From Microbacterium sp. SA39 (GTDB lineage: Bacteria; Actinomycetota; Actinomycetes; Actinomycetales; Microbacteriaceae), in the NCBI RefSeq assembly GCF_000967865.1, contig NZ_JXRU01000032.1:1-64000 (forward strand): DNA of 64,000 nt, read 5' to 3'. Below are positions 1-9,065 of the stretch, in pieces. A program made the translations under genes and the position numbers. The notes under the pieces were generated by a model that worked only from the letters and a program-made list of their open reading frames with translations, ran no database searches and was not told the origin of the DNA. The number at the start of each line of letters is the position of its first letter. Position 1 is the first letter of the stretch.

Positions 1-63
1 GTACGGTCGAGAACCGCATGACAACAATGACTTTGTTATGTGTTTGATTGAAACATCAATAGT
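1..63 (+). other. rRNA internal spacer before 5S
   Basis: This is the AT-richer stretch just before the 5S rRNA, and presumably part of the 23S-5S spacer of an rRNA operon whose larger genes lie outside the window. No ORF or clear tRNA is seen. A weak stem around positions 40-58 (TTTGAT against ATCAAT) could be part of processing signals. Confidence 0.5.
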
Positions 64-182
64 GTTTCGGCGGCCATAGCGTGAGGGAAACGCCCGGTTA
101 CATTCCGAACCCGGAAGCTAAGCCTCATAGCGCCGATGGTACTGCAGGGGGGACCCTGTGGGAGAGTAGGACACCGCCGGAC
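64..182 (+). rRNA. rrf: 5S ribosomal RNA
   Basis: About 118 nt with the hallmarks of a bacterial 5S rRNA: the GGCGG start pairs with CCGCC near the end, the conserved block around CATTCCGAACCCGGAAG occurs near position 100, and the closing segment contains GGGAGAGTAGGACACCGCC. It is followed at once by a strong terminator, so this is the 3' end of an rRNA operon. Exact ends are uncertain by 1-3 nt. Confidence 0.95.
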
Positions 183-193
183 TTAACTTAAAC

Positions 194-225
194 AAGAAAG
201 CCACCCAATGCTGGGTGGCTTTCTT
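194..225 (+). terminator. Rho-independent terminator of rRNA operon
   Basis: A perfect 14-bp stem (194-207 with 212-225) closes a 4-nt loop and ends in TTTCTT. It lies 12 nt after the 5S rRNA. The inverted A-rich start means it could also stop transcription coming from the IclR gene on the other strand. Confidence 0.9.
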
Positions 226-261
226 GCGTTGACGCGATGATCGCGCGTCGGCCACGCGCGA

Positions 262-1044
262 TCATCGTCTGAGCCGGGACTCGAGCACGGCAGCCGTGTC
301 GATCACGGCATCCGCCAGCTTGCGCTCGTCGAGCGTCGCGTCCGCCCAGGTGACCGCGACGGCGGCGACCGGCCACCCCGCCTGATCGCGGACGGCGGCG
401 CCGACCGATCGCAGGCCTTCGGCGACCTCGCTGTCCTCCGTGGCGTACCCGCGTGCGCGAACCTCGCGCAGAAGCTCCCGCAGTTCTGGCGGGCGTCGGG
501 GTCCCCGGCCCGTCCTGTCGGGGAATGCTGACGCGCTCGGGTACAGAGCCCGCACCTGTTCGCGCGGGAGCGCGGCGAGCATCGCCCGTCCGCTGGCGGT
601 CAGATGCGCCGGCAATCGGACGCCGACATCGGTGACCAGTGCCTGACGTCGGGGAGCGCGCTCCTCGACGATGTACAGCACGTCGCCACCGCTCATGACC
701 GCCAGATGCGCGCTCTCGCCGAGCCGATCGGAGAGACTCGCGACCAGCGGTCGCCCCAACCGTGCGAGGGGCTGTTGGCGCGCGTACCCGCCGGCGAGTT
801 CGAACGCCGACGTCCCGAGGCCCCAGCGTTGCTCCTCGCGGAAGTGCAGAACGAAGCCATGCGCCGAAAGCGTCGTGAGCAGGTGGTACACGGTGGACCG
901 CGGGAGCGACAGCTCGCGAGCGATCGCAGACGCCGCAACCGGCGCAGGGCGTCCGGCGAGATGGCTCAGGATCCGCAGAGTGTTCTCGGCCGCAGGCACG
1001 CGGTGGTCGAGGGCGCGCGCGGCACCCGAACTGTCTGAGATCAC
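262..1044 (-). CDS. IclR-family transcriptional regulator, probable hut regulator
   Basis: About 260 aa with an N-terminal winged helix-turn-helix (start near AENTLRILSHLAGRP, recognition region LPRSTVYHLLTTL) and the C-terminal IclR effector-binding domain (motif GYATEDSEVAEGLRSVGA). The start was set at GTG 1044 because family alignment begins there; GTG 1050 is equally possible, and the longer upstream reading runs into hutH. It is divergent from hutH across about 57 bp. IclR proteins controlling hut operons are known in actinobacteria, so control of hutHUI is inferred; the ligand is not visible. Confidence 0.85.
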   Translation of the reverse strand: MISDSSGAARALDHRVPAAENTLRILSHLAGRPAPVAASAIARELSLPRSTVYHLLTTLSAHGFVLHFREEQRWGLGTSAFELAGGYARQQPLARLGRPLVASLSDRLGESAHLAVMSGGDVLYIVEERAPRRQALVTDVGVRLPAHLTASGRAMLAALPREQVRALYPSASAFPDRTGRGPRRPPELRELLREVRARGYATEDSEVAEGLRSVGAAVRDQAGWPVAAVAVTWADATLDERKLADAVIDTAAVLESRLRR

Positions 1045-1101
1045 AGACACAGGATGCCACGATCCACGGCTCCGCGCGACACGAGGGTGTGGAATCGGAT
1101 C

Positions 1102-2703
1102 ATGAGTGATCTCGAGCCCGTCCTCGTCGGCGCACAGCCGCTGACTCCCGCCGATGTCGTGGCTGTCGCCCGACACGGTGCCCCCGTCGTTCTCGACAGC
1201 CGCGCCCTCGAGCGCATCGCCGACACGCGCCGGGTGATCGACGGGCTCGCTGCGGACCCCGATCCTCACTACGGCGTCTCGACTGGTTTCGGTGCCCTGG
1301 CGACGACCTTCATCGCTCCCGACCGCCGTCTCCAGCTGCAGGCGAGCCTGATCCGTTCACATGCGGCGGGCACCGGAGCCGAGGCGGAGGTCGAGGTCAC
1401 CCGGGGTCTGCAGCTGCTGCGTCTGCAGACGCTCGCCTCCGGGCGCACCGGCGTGCGGCCGATCGTCGCGGAGACGTACGCCGCGATGCTCAACGCCGGC
1501 ATCACGCCGGTGGTGCGCGAGTACGGGTCGCTCGGATGCTCCGGCGACCTGGCGCCGCTCGCCCATATCGCCCTGGCCGCGATGGGGGAGGGGCAGGTGC
1601 GCGTGCTTCGACAGGCTCAGCAATCCAGCGGGGCGGCTCAGCAACCCATCGGGGCGGTTCTACACCCGACTTCGGAGGTCGTCCCCGCGGCCGAGGCGCT
1701 CGCAGAGGCGGGCATCGTGCCGCTCACGCTCGTGGAGAAGGAGGGCCTCGCGCTGATCAACGGCACCGACGGCATGCTCGGAATGCTGGTGCTGGCACTC
1801 CACGACCTGGAGACGCTGCTTCTCACGGCCGACGTCGCCGCCGCCCTCTCGATCGAGTCGCAGCTCGGCACGGATGCCGTCTTCGCCGCTGACCTGATGG
1901 CACTGCGTCCGCAGACCGGGCAGGCCGAGTCCGCGGCGAACCTGCGCGCGATCCTCGCGGACTCTCCGATGGTCGCCAGCCATAAGGGACCGGACGACGG
2001 CCGGGTGCAGGACGCCTACTCGCTGCGTTGCTCGCCGCAGGTGCACGGGGCAGCCCGCGACACCATGTCGCACGCGCGCACCATCGCCGATCGGGAACTC
2101 GCGAGCGTGATCGACAACCCCGTGATCACCCTCGACGGCCGCATCGAGTCGAACGGCAACTTCCACGGGGCACCCGTGGCGGCCGTCCTCGACTTCCTCG
2201 CCATCTCGGTCGCCGACGTCGCCTCGGTCTCGGAACGTCGTACCGACCGTGCCCTCGACCCTGCCCGCAGCCACGGTCTGCCCCCGTTCCTCGCTGACGA
2301 GGTCGGCGTCGACTCGGGCCTCATGATCGCGCAGTATGCCGCGGCGGGCATCGTGTCCGAGCTCAAGCGCCTCGCCGTGCCGGCATCCGTCGACTCGATC
2401 CCGTCCTCCGCCATGCAGGAGGATCACGTCTCGATGGGGTGGGCGGCCGCCCGCAAGCTCCGCCGCGCGATCGACGGCCTCGGCCGCGTGCTCGCGATCG
2501 AGGTCCTCACCGGCACGCGAGCGCTCGACCTGCGCGCCCCGTTGCAGGCCGGCCCCGCGACGGGTGCGGTGCGCGACCTCGTCCGCACCGTGGCCGCGGG
2601 CCCGGGTCCCGATCGGTTCCTCTCGCCCGAGATGGAAGCCGTCACCGCACTGGTGCAATCGGGCGATGTCGCCCGCATCGCGAAGGAGCACATCCATGTC
2701 TGA
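1102..2703 (+). CDS. hutH: Histidine ammonia-lyase
   Basis: 533 aa. It deaminates L-histidine to trans-urocanate, the first step of histidine degradation, in the cytoplasm. The family signature is [17 protein letters not shown] near residue 150; the MIO cofactor triad is Cys-Ser-Gly instead of the textbook Ala-Ser-Gly. Other blocks are [10 protein letters not shown] and QVHGAARD. Residues about 168-192 ([13 protein letters not shown] region) form a low-complexity insertion encoded by a dispersed repeat. ATG 1102 was chosen because the protein aligns from there. The gene overlaps hutU by 8 bp, so translation is probably coupled. Confidence 0.95.
   Translation: MSDLEPVLVGAQPLTPADVVAVARHGAPVVLDSRALERIADTRRVIDGLAADPDPHYGVSTGFGALATTFIAPDRRLQLQASLIRSHAAGTGAEAEVEVTRGLQLLRLQTLASGRTGVRPIVAETYAAMLNAGITPVVREYGSLGCSGDLAPLAHIALAAMGEGQVRVLRQAQQSSGAAQQPIGAVLHPTSEVVPAAEALAEAGIVPLTLVEKEGLALINGTDGMLGMLVLALHDLETLLLTADVAAALSIESQLGTDAVFAADLMALRPQTGQAESAANLRAILADSPMVASHKGPDDGRVQDAYSLRCSPQVHGAARDTMSHARTIADRELASVIDNPVITLDGRIESNGNFHGAPVAAVLDFLAISVADVASVSERRTDRALDPARSHGLPPFLADEVGVDSGLMIAQYAAAGIVSELKRLAVPASVDSIPSSAMQEDHVSMGWAAARKLRRAIDGLGRVLAIEVLTGTRALDLRAPLQAGPATGAVRDLVRTVAAGPGPDRFLSPEMEAVTALVQSGDVARIAKEHIHV
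1605..1650 (+). repeat. Dispersed repeat (CTTCGACAGGCTCAG type) inside hutH
   Basis: GCTTCGACAGGCTCAGCAA (1605-1623) is followed by a degenerate second copy GGCGGCTCAGCAACCC (about 1632-1647). Related units occur inside hutI at 4543-4601. The insertion keeps the reading frame and adds a Gln/Ser/Gly-rich loop to the enzyme. The family resemblance to short repeats of Microbacteriaceae genomes is from memory. Confidence 0.65.
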
Positions 2704-4384
2704 GAACGCTGCTGAGAACCTGACGGACGACACCGCAACCGGACCCCGCGTCGTCCGCGCGGCGCGGGGCAATCAGCGCACCGCGAAGAGCTGGGGCGCC
2801 GAGGCCGCCAAGCGGATGCTGATGAACAACCTCGATCCGGAGGTCGCCGAGCACCCTGAGGACCTCGTGGTGTACGGCGGCACGGGAAAGGCGGCTCGCA
2901 GCTGGGCGGCGTACGACGCGATCGTCCGCACCCTCGACGAGCTCGAGCCGGACGAGACGCTGCTCGTGCAGTCGGGCAAGCCGGTCGGTGTGTTCCGCAC
3001 GCACGAATGGGCGCCCCGCGTGCTCATCGCCAACTCGAACCTCGTCGGAGATTGGGCGACCTGGCCCGAGTTCCGCAAGCTCGAGGAACTCGGACTCATC
3101 ATGTACGGCCAGATGACGGCCGGCTCGTGGATCTACATCGGTACGCAGGGCATCCTGCAGGGGACGTACGAGACCTTCGCCGCCGTGGCCCGCTCTCTCG
3201 GCCGTGACTCGCTGCGGGGGACTCTCACCCTGACCGGCGGTGCCGGCGGCATGGGCGGCGCGCAGCCGCTCGCGGTGACCATGAACGACGGCGTCGTGCT
3301 GATCGTCGACGTCGACGAGTCGCGGCTGGCTCGCCGCGTGGACCACGGCTACCTCGACGAGTACACGACCGACCTCGACGCTGCGGTGGCGCGCGTGCTC
3401 ACGGCGAAGGATGCCGGGGAGCCGCTCTCCGTCGGCGTCGTCGGCAATGCGGCCGAGGTCTTCCCCGAACTGCGGCGCCGGGGAGTGGCCATCGACATCG
3501 TCACCGACCAGACGAGTGCGCACGATCCGCTCGCCTATCTGCCGCTCGGTGTCTCGGTCGCCGACTGGAAGGCCGAAGCCGAGCGCGATCCGGAGGAGTT
3601 CACCCGCCGATCGCGTGAGTCGATGGCGGCGCACGTCGCGGCGATGGTGGCGTTCCAGGATGCCGGGGCAGCGGTCTTCGACTACGGCAACTCGATCCGC
3701 CGCGAAGCCGAACTCGGCGGGTTCGACCGGGCATTCGCCTTCCCGGGCTTCGTGCCGGCGTACATCCGTCCCCAGTTCGAGGAGGGTCGCGGACCCTTCC
3801 GCTGGGCGGCGCTCTCGGGCGATCCGGAGGACATCTACAAGACGGACCGGGCCATCGCCGAGCTCTTCCCCGAGGATGCCGCGCTGCACCGCTGGCTCGA
3901 GAAGGCTGCCGACAAAGTGCACTTCGAGGGCCTGCCGGCCCGCATCTGCTGGCTCGGCTACAAGGAGCGGCACCTCGCCGGCCTCAAGTTCAATGAGATG
4001 GTGGCATCCGGTGAACTGTCGGCGCCCATCGTGATCGGCCGCGATCACCTGGATTCGGGTTCCGTCGCCTCGCCGTACCGCGAGACCGAGGCGATGAAGG
4101 ACGGGTCCGACGCGATCGCCGATTGGCCGCTGCTGAACGCTCTGCTGAACACGTCGTCCGGTGCCTCTTGGGTCTCGCTCCACCACGGCGGCGGCGTGGG
4201 CATCGGCCGCTCCATCCATGCCGGGCAGGTGTCGGTCGCCGACGGCAGTGAGCTCGCGGCGCAGAAGCTGGAACGGGTGCTCACGAACGATCCGGGCACC
4301 GGCGTGATGCGGCACGTGGATGCCGGCTACGAGCACGCCCGCGATGTCGCCCGCGACCGCGGCCTGAAGATCCCGATGCTCTGA
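2696..4384 (+). CDS. hutU: Urocanate hydratase (urocanase)
   Basis: 562 aa, the usual size. It converts urocanate to 4-imidazolone-5-propionate with tightly bound NAD+. Diagnostic blocks include [36 protein letters not shown] and the NAD-binding [17 protein letters not shown]; the active-site cysteine lies in [12 protein letters not shown]. The start ATG 2696 lies within the hutH 3' end, preceded by AAGGAG at 2683-2688, which decides it against the much longer open frame upstream. It is the middle gene of hutHUI. Confidence 0.96.
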   Translation: MSENAAENLTDDTATGPRVVRAARGNQRTAKSWGAEAAKRMLMNNLDPEVAEHPEDLVVYGGTGKAARSWAAYDAIVRTLDELEPDETLLVQSGKPVGVFRTHEWAPRVLIANSNLVGDWATWPEFRKLEELGLIMYGQMTAGSWIYIGTQGILQGTYETFAAVARSLGRDSLRGTLTLTGGAGGMGGAQPLAVTMNDGVVLIVDVDESRLARRVDHGYLDEYTTDLDAAVARVLTAKDAGEPLSVGVVGNAAEVFPELRRRGVAIDIVTDQTSAHDPLAYLPLGVSVADWKAEAERDPEEFTRRSRESMAAHVAAMVAFQDAGAAVFDYGNSIRREAELGGFDRAFAFPGFVPAYIRPQFEEGRGPFRWAALSGDPEDIYKTDRAIAELFPEDAALHRWLEKAADKVHFEGLPARICWLGYKERHLAGLKFNEMVASGELSAPIVIGRDHLDSGSVASPYRETEAMKDGSDAIADWPLLNALLNTSSGASWVSLHHGGGVGIGRSIHAGQVSVADGSELAAQKLERVLTNDPGTGVMRHVDAGYEHARDVARDRGLKIPML

Positions 4385-4396
4385 GAGGCTGTCACC

Positions 4397-5668
4397 ATGA
4401 CGACGCTCATCACGAACATCGGCGAGTTGACGACGAACGTGTCGACGGCCGAGGGCGACCGTGTGGGAACCCTGCATGACGCGGCGGTGCTGATCGAGGA
4501 CGGACGCATCGCCTGGGTCGGCGCGGCCGCGGACGCGCCGGGCCCTTCGACGGGCTCAGGGACCCAGTCGGGCTCGGGGATCCCGACGGGCTCAGGGACC
4601 CAGGACGTCATCGACGCAGGGGGACGCGCAGTCATCCCCGGCTTCGTCGACAGCCACAGCCATCTCATGTTCGGCGGGGACCGCGCCGCGGAGTTCGAGG
4701 CGCGGATGGCGGGACAGAAGTATGCCGCAGGCGGCATCCGCTCGACCGTCGCGGCGACACGAGCCGCAAGCGACGACGAGCTGCGTGCTCGGCTGCGCGG
4801 GTTCCTCGACGAGATGCTCGCCCAGGGCACCACGACCGTCGAGATCAAGAGCGGCTACGGCCTGAGCGTCGTGGACGAGGAGCGGCTCGTGCGCCTGGCT
4901 GCCGAGGTCACCTCGGAGGTCACGTTCCTCGGCGCGCACGTCGTGCCGGTCGAGTACGCCGATCGCCCCGACGCCTACGTCGACCTGGTCACCGGACCGA
5001 TGCTGGACGCGTGCGCGCCGCATTCGCGCTGGATCGATGTGTTCTGCGAGACCGGCGCCTTCACGGTGCCGCAGTCGCGGCGCGTGCTCGAGGCGGGGAT
5101 CGCCCGCGGCCTCGCCCCGCGCGTGCACGCGAGTCAGCTCGGACCCGGCGAGGGCGTGCGGCTCGCTGTCGAGCTCGGGGCGGCATCCGTAGATCACGGC
5201 ACCTACCTGACGGAGGGCGACGTCACCGCGCTCGCCGCATCCGACACCGTGCTCACCCTGCTGCCTGGCGTGGAGTTCTCGACCCGTCAGCCCTACCCGG
5301 ACGCACGCCGGCTCATCGACGCGGGTGTCACCGTGGCGCTGGCCTGCGACACGAATCCGGGGTCGAGCTTCACGTCGTCGATGCCGTTCTGCATCGCGAT
5401 CGCGGTGCGCGACATGGGGATGACTCCCGCCGAGGCAGTGTGGGCGGCGACCGCCGGGGGAGCACGCGCGCTCCGTCGAGACGACGTCGGCGTGGTCACT
5501 CCCGGCGCGCGGGCCGACCTCGTGCTGCTGAAGGCGCCCACGCGCATCCACCTGGCCTACCGGCCGGGGGTGCCGCTCGTCGATCAGGTGTGGAAAGACG
5601 GCGTCGCGGCCCTCGCCGGATCCGAATCGGATCGGGCTACGGAAGAACACGGCTCTCTCACACGATGA
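4397..5668 (+). CDS. hutI: Imidazolonepropionase
   Basis: 423 aa amidohydrolase that opens imidazolone propionate to N-formimino-L-glutamate. The metal-binding HxH motif is in [13 protein letters not shown] (His87, His89); later ligands are in [17 protein letters not shown] and ACDTNPGSS. Residues about 49-69 are a Gly/Ser/Thr-rich tandem insertion produced by three repeat units, absent from ordinary family members. ATG 4397 follows GAGAGG 8 nt upstream and lies 12 nt after hutU. No hutF or hutG follows, so formiminoglutamate must be processed by genes elsewhere. Confidence 0.95.
   Translation: MTTLITNIGELTTNVSTAEGDRVGTLHDAAVLIEDGRIAWVGAAADAPGPSTGSGTQSGSGIPTGSGTQDVIDAGGRAVIPGFVDSHSHLMFGGDRAAEFEARMAGQKYAAGGIRSTVAATRAASDDELRARLRGFLDEMLAQGTTTVEIKSGYGLSVVDEERLVRLAAEVTSEVTFLGAHVVPVEYADRPDAYVDLVTGPMLDACAPHSRWIDVFCETGAFTVPQSRRVLEAGIARGLAPRVHASQLGPGEGVRLAVELGAASVDHGTYLTEGDVTALAASDTVLTLLPGVEFSTRQPYPDARRLIDAGVTVALACDTNPGSSFTSSMPFCIAIAVRDMGMTPAEAVWAATAGGARALRRDDVGVVTPGARADLVLLKAPTRIHLAYRPGVPLVDQVWKDGVAALAGSESDRATEEHGSLTR
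4543..4601 (+). repeat. Three tandem degenerate repeat units inside hutI
   Basis: CCCTTCGACGGGCTCAGGGA begins the first unit at 4543; a diverged unit follows at 4566-4583 and a third (GACGGGCTCAGGGACC) at 4584-4601. They are in frame and encode [20 protein letters not shown]. The unit is the same family as the one in hutH. Confidence 0.75.
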
Positions 5669-5710
5669 CCGCTGGCCGCGGGCTGGCAGCCGCCGCGAGC
5701 GGACCCGTCC

Positions 5711-6988
5711 TCAGACTCCGGGGATCAGGGCGTGAGCGATGGTGAAGATCGCGAGCCCGGCGAGAGCCCCGACGAAGGTGCCGTTCAGGCGGATGTACTG
5801 CAGGTCGCGGCCGACCATGAGCTCGATCTTCTCGGTCGTCTCCGCCGGGTCCCACCGCTCCACCGTGTCGGTGATGATCGAGGCGATGTCGTGGCGGTAC
5901 CGGTCGACGAGGAAGACCGCGGCGTCCGAGACCCAGGTGTCGACGCGGTGCTGCAGCGCGGCATCCGTCGTCAGGCGCTCGCCGACCTCCTGCAGGGCGC
6001 TCGCCGCGCGCCGGCGCAGCGCGCTCTCGGGGTCGGCGAGAGCCGTGAGCAGGCCGTTCTTCGCGGTGTTCCATGCCTCCGCGGCCAGCGCTCCGACCCG
6101 GGGGCTGTCGAACAGGGAGGCCTTGGCGTTCTCCAGCTTCTCGCGCGTGGCCGGATCGTGCTGCAGGTTGTCGGCCAGCCGCGAGAGATAGCCGTCGATG
6201 GCGATGCGAGCCGGATGCCGCGGGTCGGCCTGCACGGCGTGGATGAACTTGATGGCCTCGTTGTAGACGGTGTCGTCGACGAAGCGGTGCGCGAGCTTGG
6301 GCACCCACCCGGGCAGGCGTCGCGAGACGAGACCCGTGAACGACTCGGCGTTCGCCTCGAGCCACCGGCCGATGCTCTCCACGGCCAGGTCGACCGCGCC
6401 GTGGTGAGCCTCCGCCTCGATGATCTTCTCGAGCCAGGTGCCGGCGGGTGGCCCCCACTCGGGTGCGACGAGGTGCTCGCGGGCGAGATCGGCGATCAGG
6501 TCGCGCACGTCGTCGTCGCTGAGCGCGTTGAGGACGGCAGTCGCAATGGTGGCGCCTTCGGCGCCGATGCGTTCGGCGTGCGGCCTCTCGCGCAGCCACT
6601 CGCCCGCTCGCCGCGCGATCGCGGTGCTCGCGAGCTTGGTGCGCACGACGTCGGCCGCCAGGAAGTTTGTCTCGACGAACTCGCCCAGCGTGCGGCCGAT
6701 CTCGTCCTTGCGGCTCGGGATGATCGCCGTATGCGGGATCGGCAGCCCCAGGGGCCTGCGGAACAACGCCGTGACGGCGAACCAGTCGGCGAGTGCTCCG
6801 ACCATTCCGCCCTCGGCGGCGGCGCGCACGTAGGCGAGCCAGCCCATCCGCTCCTGGAAGGCGAACGCGAGCACGAAGACGACTGCCATGAAGACCAGGG
6901 CGCCGAGCGCGACGGCCTTCATGCGGCGGAGAGCGCGCAGCCGCTCCTGGTCGGCGGGCGAGAGCTGCGCCATCGGTGTTCGAGCCAT
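5711..6988 (-). CDS. DUF445 family membrane protein
   Basis: 425 aa. A hydrophobic helix lies near residues 20-45 (ALGALVFMAVVFVLAFAF), followed by the family block ALADWFAVTALFRRPLGLPI with PHTAIIP, a long charged alpha-helical middle, and a C-terminal hydrophobic segment (ALAGLAIFTIAHALI). This matches DUF445 (YjiN-type) proteins, whose function is not established. ATG 6988 was chosen because the protein begins MARTPMAQLSPADQERL as in relatives. It is convergent with hutI and divergent from the CsoR-like gene by 36 bp. Confidence 0.85.
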   Translation of the reverse strand: MARTPMAQLSPADQERLRALRRMKAVALGALVFMAVVFVLAFAFQERMGWLAYVRAAAEGGMVGALADWFAVTALFRRPLGLPIPHTAIIPSRKDEIGRTLGEFVETNFLAADVVRTKLASTAIARRAGEWLRERPHAERIGAEGATIATAVLNALSDDDVRDLIADLAREHLVAPEWGPPAGTWLEKIIEAEAHHGAVDLAVESIGRWLEANAESFTGLVSRRLPGWVPKLAHRFVDDTVYNEAIKFIHAVQADPRHPARIAIDGYLSRLADNLQHDPATREKLENAKASLFDSPRVGALAAEAWNTAKNGLLTALADPESALRRRAASALQEVGERLTTDAALQHRVDTWVSDAAVFLVDRYRHDIASIITDTVERWDPAETTEKIELMVGRDLQYIRLNGTFVGALAGLAIFTIAHALIPGV

Positions 6989-7012
6989 GCGGCCATCCTT
7001 CCACGCGCGGAG

Positions 7013-7018
7013 TACCCT
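7013..7018 (+). promoter_or_regulatory. -10 hexamer of leaderless csoR-like gene
   Basis: TACCCT ends 6 nt before the GTG start at 7025, so transcription would begin at or next to the start codon. No Shine-Dalgarno sequence is present. Confidence 0.5.
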
Positions 7019-7024
7019 CGAGAC

Positions 7025-7297
7025 GTGATCGAAGACATCAAGAAGCGTGCCCTGCACCGCACCAGCATCCTCGAGGGGCAGATGCGCGGTGTCGCGCGAA
7101 TGATCGAGAACGAGGAGTACTGCATGGACATCATCACGCAGTCCCGGGCGATCCAGCGCTCCCTCGAGTCCCTCAACCGGCTGCTGCTGGAGAACCACCT
7201 GCGCACGCACGTGACGCACATGTTCGACGAGGGCGGCGACGAGCGCGACAAGGCCGTCGGCGAGCTCCTCAAGGCGTTCGACTTCGACCGCAGGTAG
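7025..7297 (+). CDS. CsoR/RcnR-type metal-sensitive repressor
   Basis: 90 aa all-helical DUF156 family protein. Expected ligand positions hold Cys33 (NEEYCMD), His58 (ENHLRTH) and His62; copper-sensing CsoR has Cys-His-Cys, so the second cysteine is replaced by histidine. The Cys-His-His set resembles nickel/cobalt-type RcnR ligands, but the N-terminal histidine of RcnR is not evident. GTG 7025 appears leaderless (TACCCT 6 nt upstream). No metal exporter is adjacent, so the regulated target and the metal cannot be read from context. Confidence 0.85.
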   Translation: MIEDIKKRALHRTSILEGQMRGVARMIENEEYCMDIITQSRAIQRSLESLNRLLLENHLRTHVTHMFDEGGDERDKAVGELLKAFDFDRR

Positions 7298-7303
7298 ACA
7301 CGA

Positions 7304-7337
7304 CGCAGCGCCCCGGCGAGATCGCCGAGGCGCTGCG
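7304..7337. terminator. Bidirectional hairpin between csoR-like gene and permease
   Basis: CGCAGCGCC (7304-7312) pairs with GGCGCTGCG (7329-7337), with an inner CGGCGA/TCGCCG stem. It sits between two convergent genes and could terminate both. Confidence 0.65.
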
Positions 7338-7361
7338 CATCTTCGAGGCGCTGTGGGCAGG

Positions 7362-8909
7362 TCACCTCCCGCCGTCGAAGACCTCGTCCTCCATGGCGTC
7401 GTACCCCTCGGCCTGCGGGTCACCGTGCGTGCCCCCGGAGAGCGCGTACTCCTCCTCCGGCGACAGCACGAGGCGGTGACGGAAGAACAAACCGAAGCCG
7501 AGCAGGATCACGACGTACACGATGGCGATCGCGATGATCGCCGGACCGAACGTCGGGTTCAGCAGGAAGCCGACGAAGATGAGCGCGGCGATGACGAGCG
7601 CGAGCGCTGCTCCGGGGATGCCCCACGGGCTGCGGTACGGACGGGCCGCGTCCGGATACTTCTTGCGCAGGATCATGAACGAGACGAGCTGGAGCCCGTA
7701 CGCGAGCACCGCGCCCCAGACGGCGATGTTCAGCACGATCGCGCCCGCCACCGAACCGGCGCCCTCGGCATCGACCGCCGCGAGCACATCGAGGATGATG
7801 AGGGCGACGAAGCCGACCGCTGCTCCGACGACCAATGCCACCCAGGGCGTCTGCCGCTTGCCGGTGAGGGAGAGGAAGCGCGGGTAGTACCCGGCGCGGG
7901 AGAGCGAGTACATGTTGCGGCCGTAGGCGAACATGATGCCCTGCAGCGAGGCGAGCAGCCCGATCAGGGCGAACAGCGCGAGCACCGCCGCGAGCTGGTC
8001 GCCGACGATCGCACGGAAGCCGTCGAGCAGCGGCTCGCCCGCCTCTCCCGTGGCGTCGGCGCCGATCACGCCGGTGTTGAGGAACAGCACCAGCAGGCCG
8101 GTGACGATGAGCGTGCCACGGGCCCAGAATCCGGCCTTCGGGATGTCGCGAGTCGGGTTGTGTGACTCCTCGGCGGCGAGCGGCAGCTCCTCGATGCCGA
8201 GGAAGAACCACATCGCGAAAGGGAGGGCGAAGAGGATCGGCAGGACGCCGTGCGGGAGGAAGGTCGTCTGGCCTTCGTCGGGGGCGATGTCCCAGAGCGC
8301 ATCCCAGCTGAAGGCACCGGAGAAGAGCGCCATCAGGGAGAACACCAGGATGATGCCGATCGAGATGATCGAGACGACGATCGCGAAGCGGAAGGAGATC
8401 GCGGCGCCCGCGGAGTTCAGGGCGATGAAGACGATGTAGAGGATCAGGTACCACAGCCACCCCGGCAGTTCGAGTCCCAGCAGCTCGCTGGTGATGCCAT
8501 TCGCATACGACGCCGAGAAGTAGACGATCACCGCCGTGGTCGCGACGTACTCGATGGTCTCCGCGGCGCCGGTGACGAGTCCGCCCCAGGGGCCCATGGC
8601 GGAGCGCGCGAACGAATAGGCGCCCCCGGTGTGGGGCATCATCGCGGCCATCTCGCCGATCGCGAAGATCATCCCGTAGTACATCAGGACGAGGATCACG
8701 AAGGCGATCAGCATCCCGCCGAAGCCCGCGAACTCGATGCCGAAGTTCCAGCCGGAGAAGTCGCCCGAGATGACCGCGGCCACGGCGAGACCCCACAGGC
8801 CCCAGACACCGGCCGATCTCTTCAGGGTGCGTTTCTCGAAGTACTCGCTCCCGGCACGTGTATAGGTCGCCCCAGCGACCTTGCGGGACTCATTGCTCTG
8901 CTCAGACAT
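7362..8909 (-). CDS. APC-superfamily permease, ethanolamine/amine type
   Basis: 515 aa with about 12 predicted membrane helices. The N-terminal region (SGDFSGWNFGIEFAGFGGML, then PHTGGAYSFARSAMGPWGG) closely resembles ethanolamine permeases of the APC family. The C-terminus is a short acidic tail. ATG 8909 has a good SD (GGAGAGCGG). It is divergent from the ligase gene at 9066 and begins the gamma-glutamylation cluster, which supports uptake of ethanolamine or a polyamine. Substrate assignment is by family resemblance and context. Confidence 0.85.
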   Translation of the reverse strand: MSEQSNESRKVAGATYTRAGSEYFEKRTLKRSAGVWGLWGLAVAAVISGDFSGWNFGIEFAGFGGMLIAFVILVLMYYGMIFAIGEMAAMMPHTGGAYSFARSAMGPWGGLVTGAAETIEYVATTAVIVYFSASYANGITSELLGLELPGWLWYLILYIVFIALNSAGAAISFRFAIVVSIISIGIILVFSLMALFSGAFSWDALWDIAPDEGQTTFLPHGVLPILFALPFAMWFFLGIEELPLAAEESHNPTRDIPKAGFWARGTLIVTGLLVLFLNTGVIGADATGEAGEPLLDGFRAIVGDQLAAVLALFALIGLLASLQGIMFAYGRNMYSLSRAGYYPRFLSLTGKRQTPWVALVVGAAVGFVALIILDVLAAVDAEGAGSVAGAIVLNIAVWGAVLAYGLQLVSFMILRKKYPDAARPYRSPWGIPGAALALVIAALIFVGFLLNPTFGPAIIAIAIVYVVILLGFGLFFRHRLVLSPEEEYALSGGTHGDPQAEGYDAMEDEVFDGGR

Positions 8910-8960
8910 CCGCTCTCCGCTCGCTCGCATATCGGCGCCCGGTGCACCTTGGGCATGATT

Positions 8961-8990
8961 GTGACAGTCAATGGTGGTTTCGTCTACCTT
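8961..8990 (+). promoter_or_regulatory. Candidate promoter of the 9066-14065 operon
   Basis: GTGACA (8961-8966) and TACCTT (8985-8990) are spaced by 18 nt in the divergent intergenic region. A second -10-like TACTCT lies at 9008-9013. Which one is used is not decidable from sequence. Confidence 0.35.
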
Positions 8991-9065
8991 TAGAAGTCGG
9001 AGTGATCTACTCTGAGGGCGAAGCCGGTCGGTCGATCGCTTCACCATGACGACGGGAGCGAGAAG

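Noticed and set aside
2642..4477. 611-aa open frame on the minus strand across hutU
   Set aside because: It is antisense to a clear urocanase gene, is rich in Arg/His/Gly without any domain, and exists because GC-rich third positions remove stop codons from the opposite frame.
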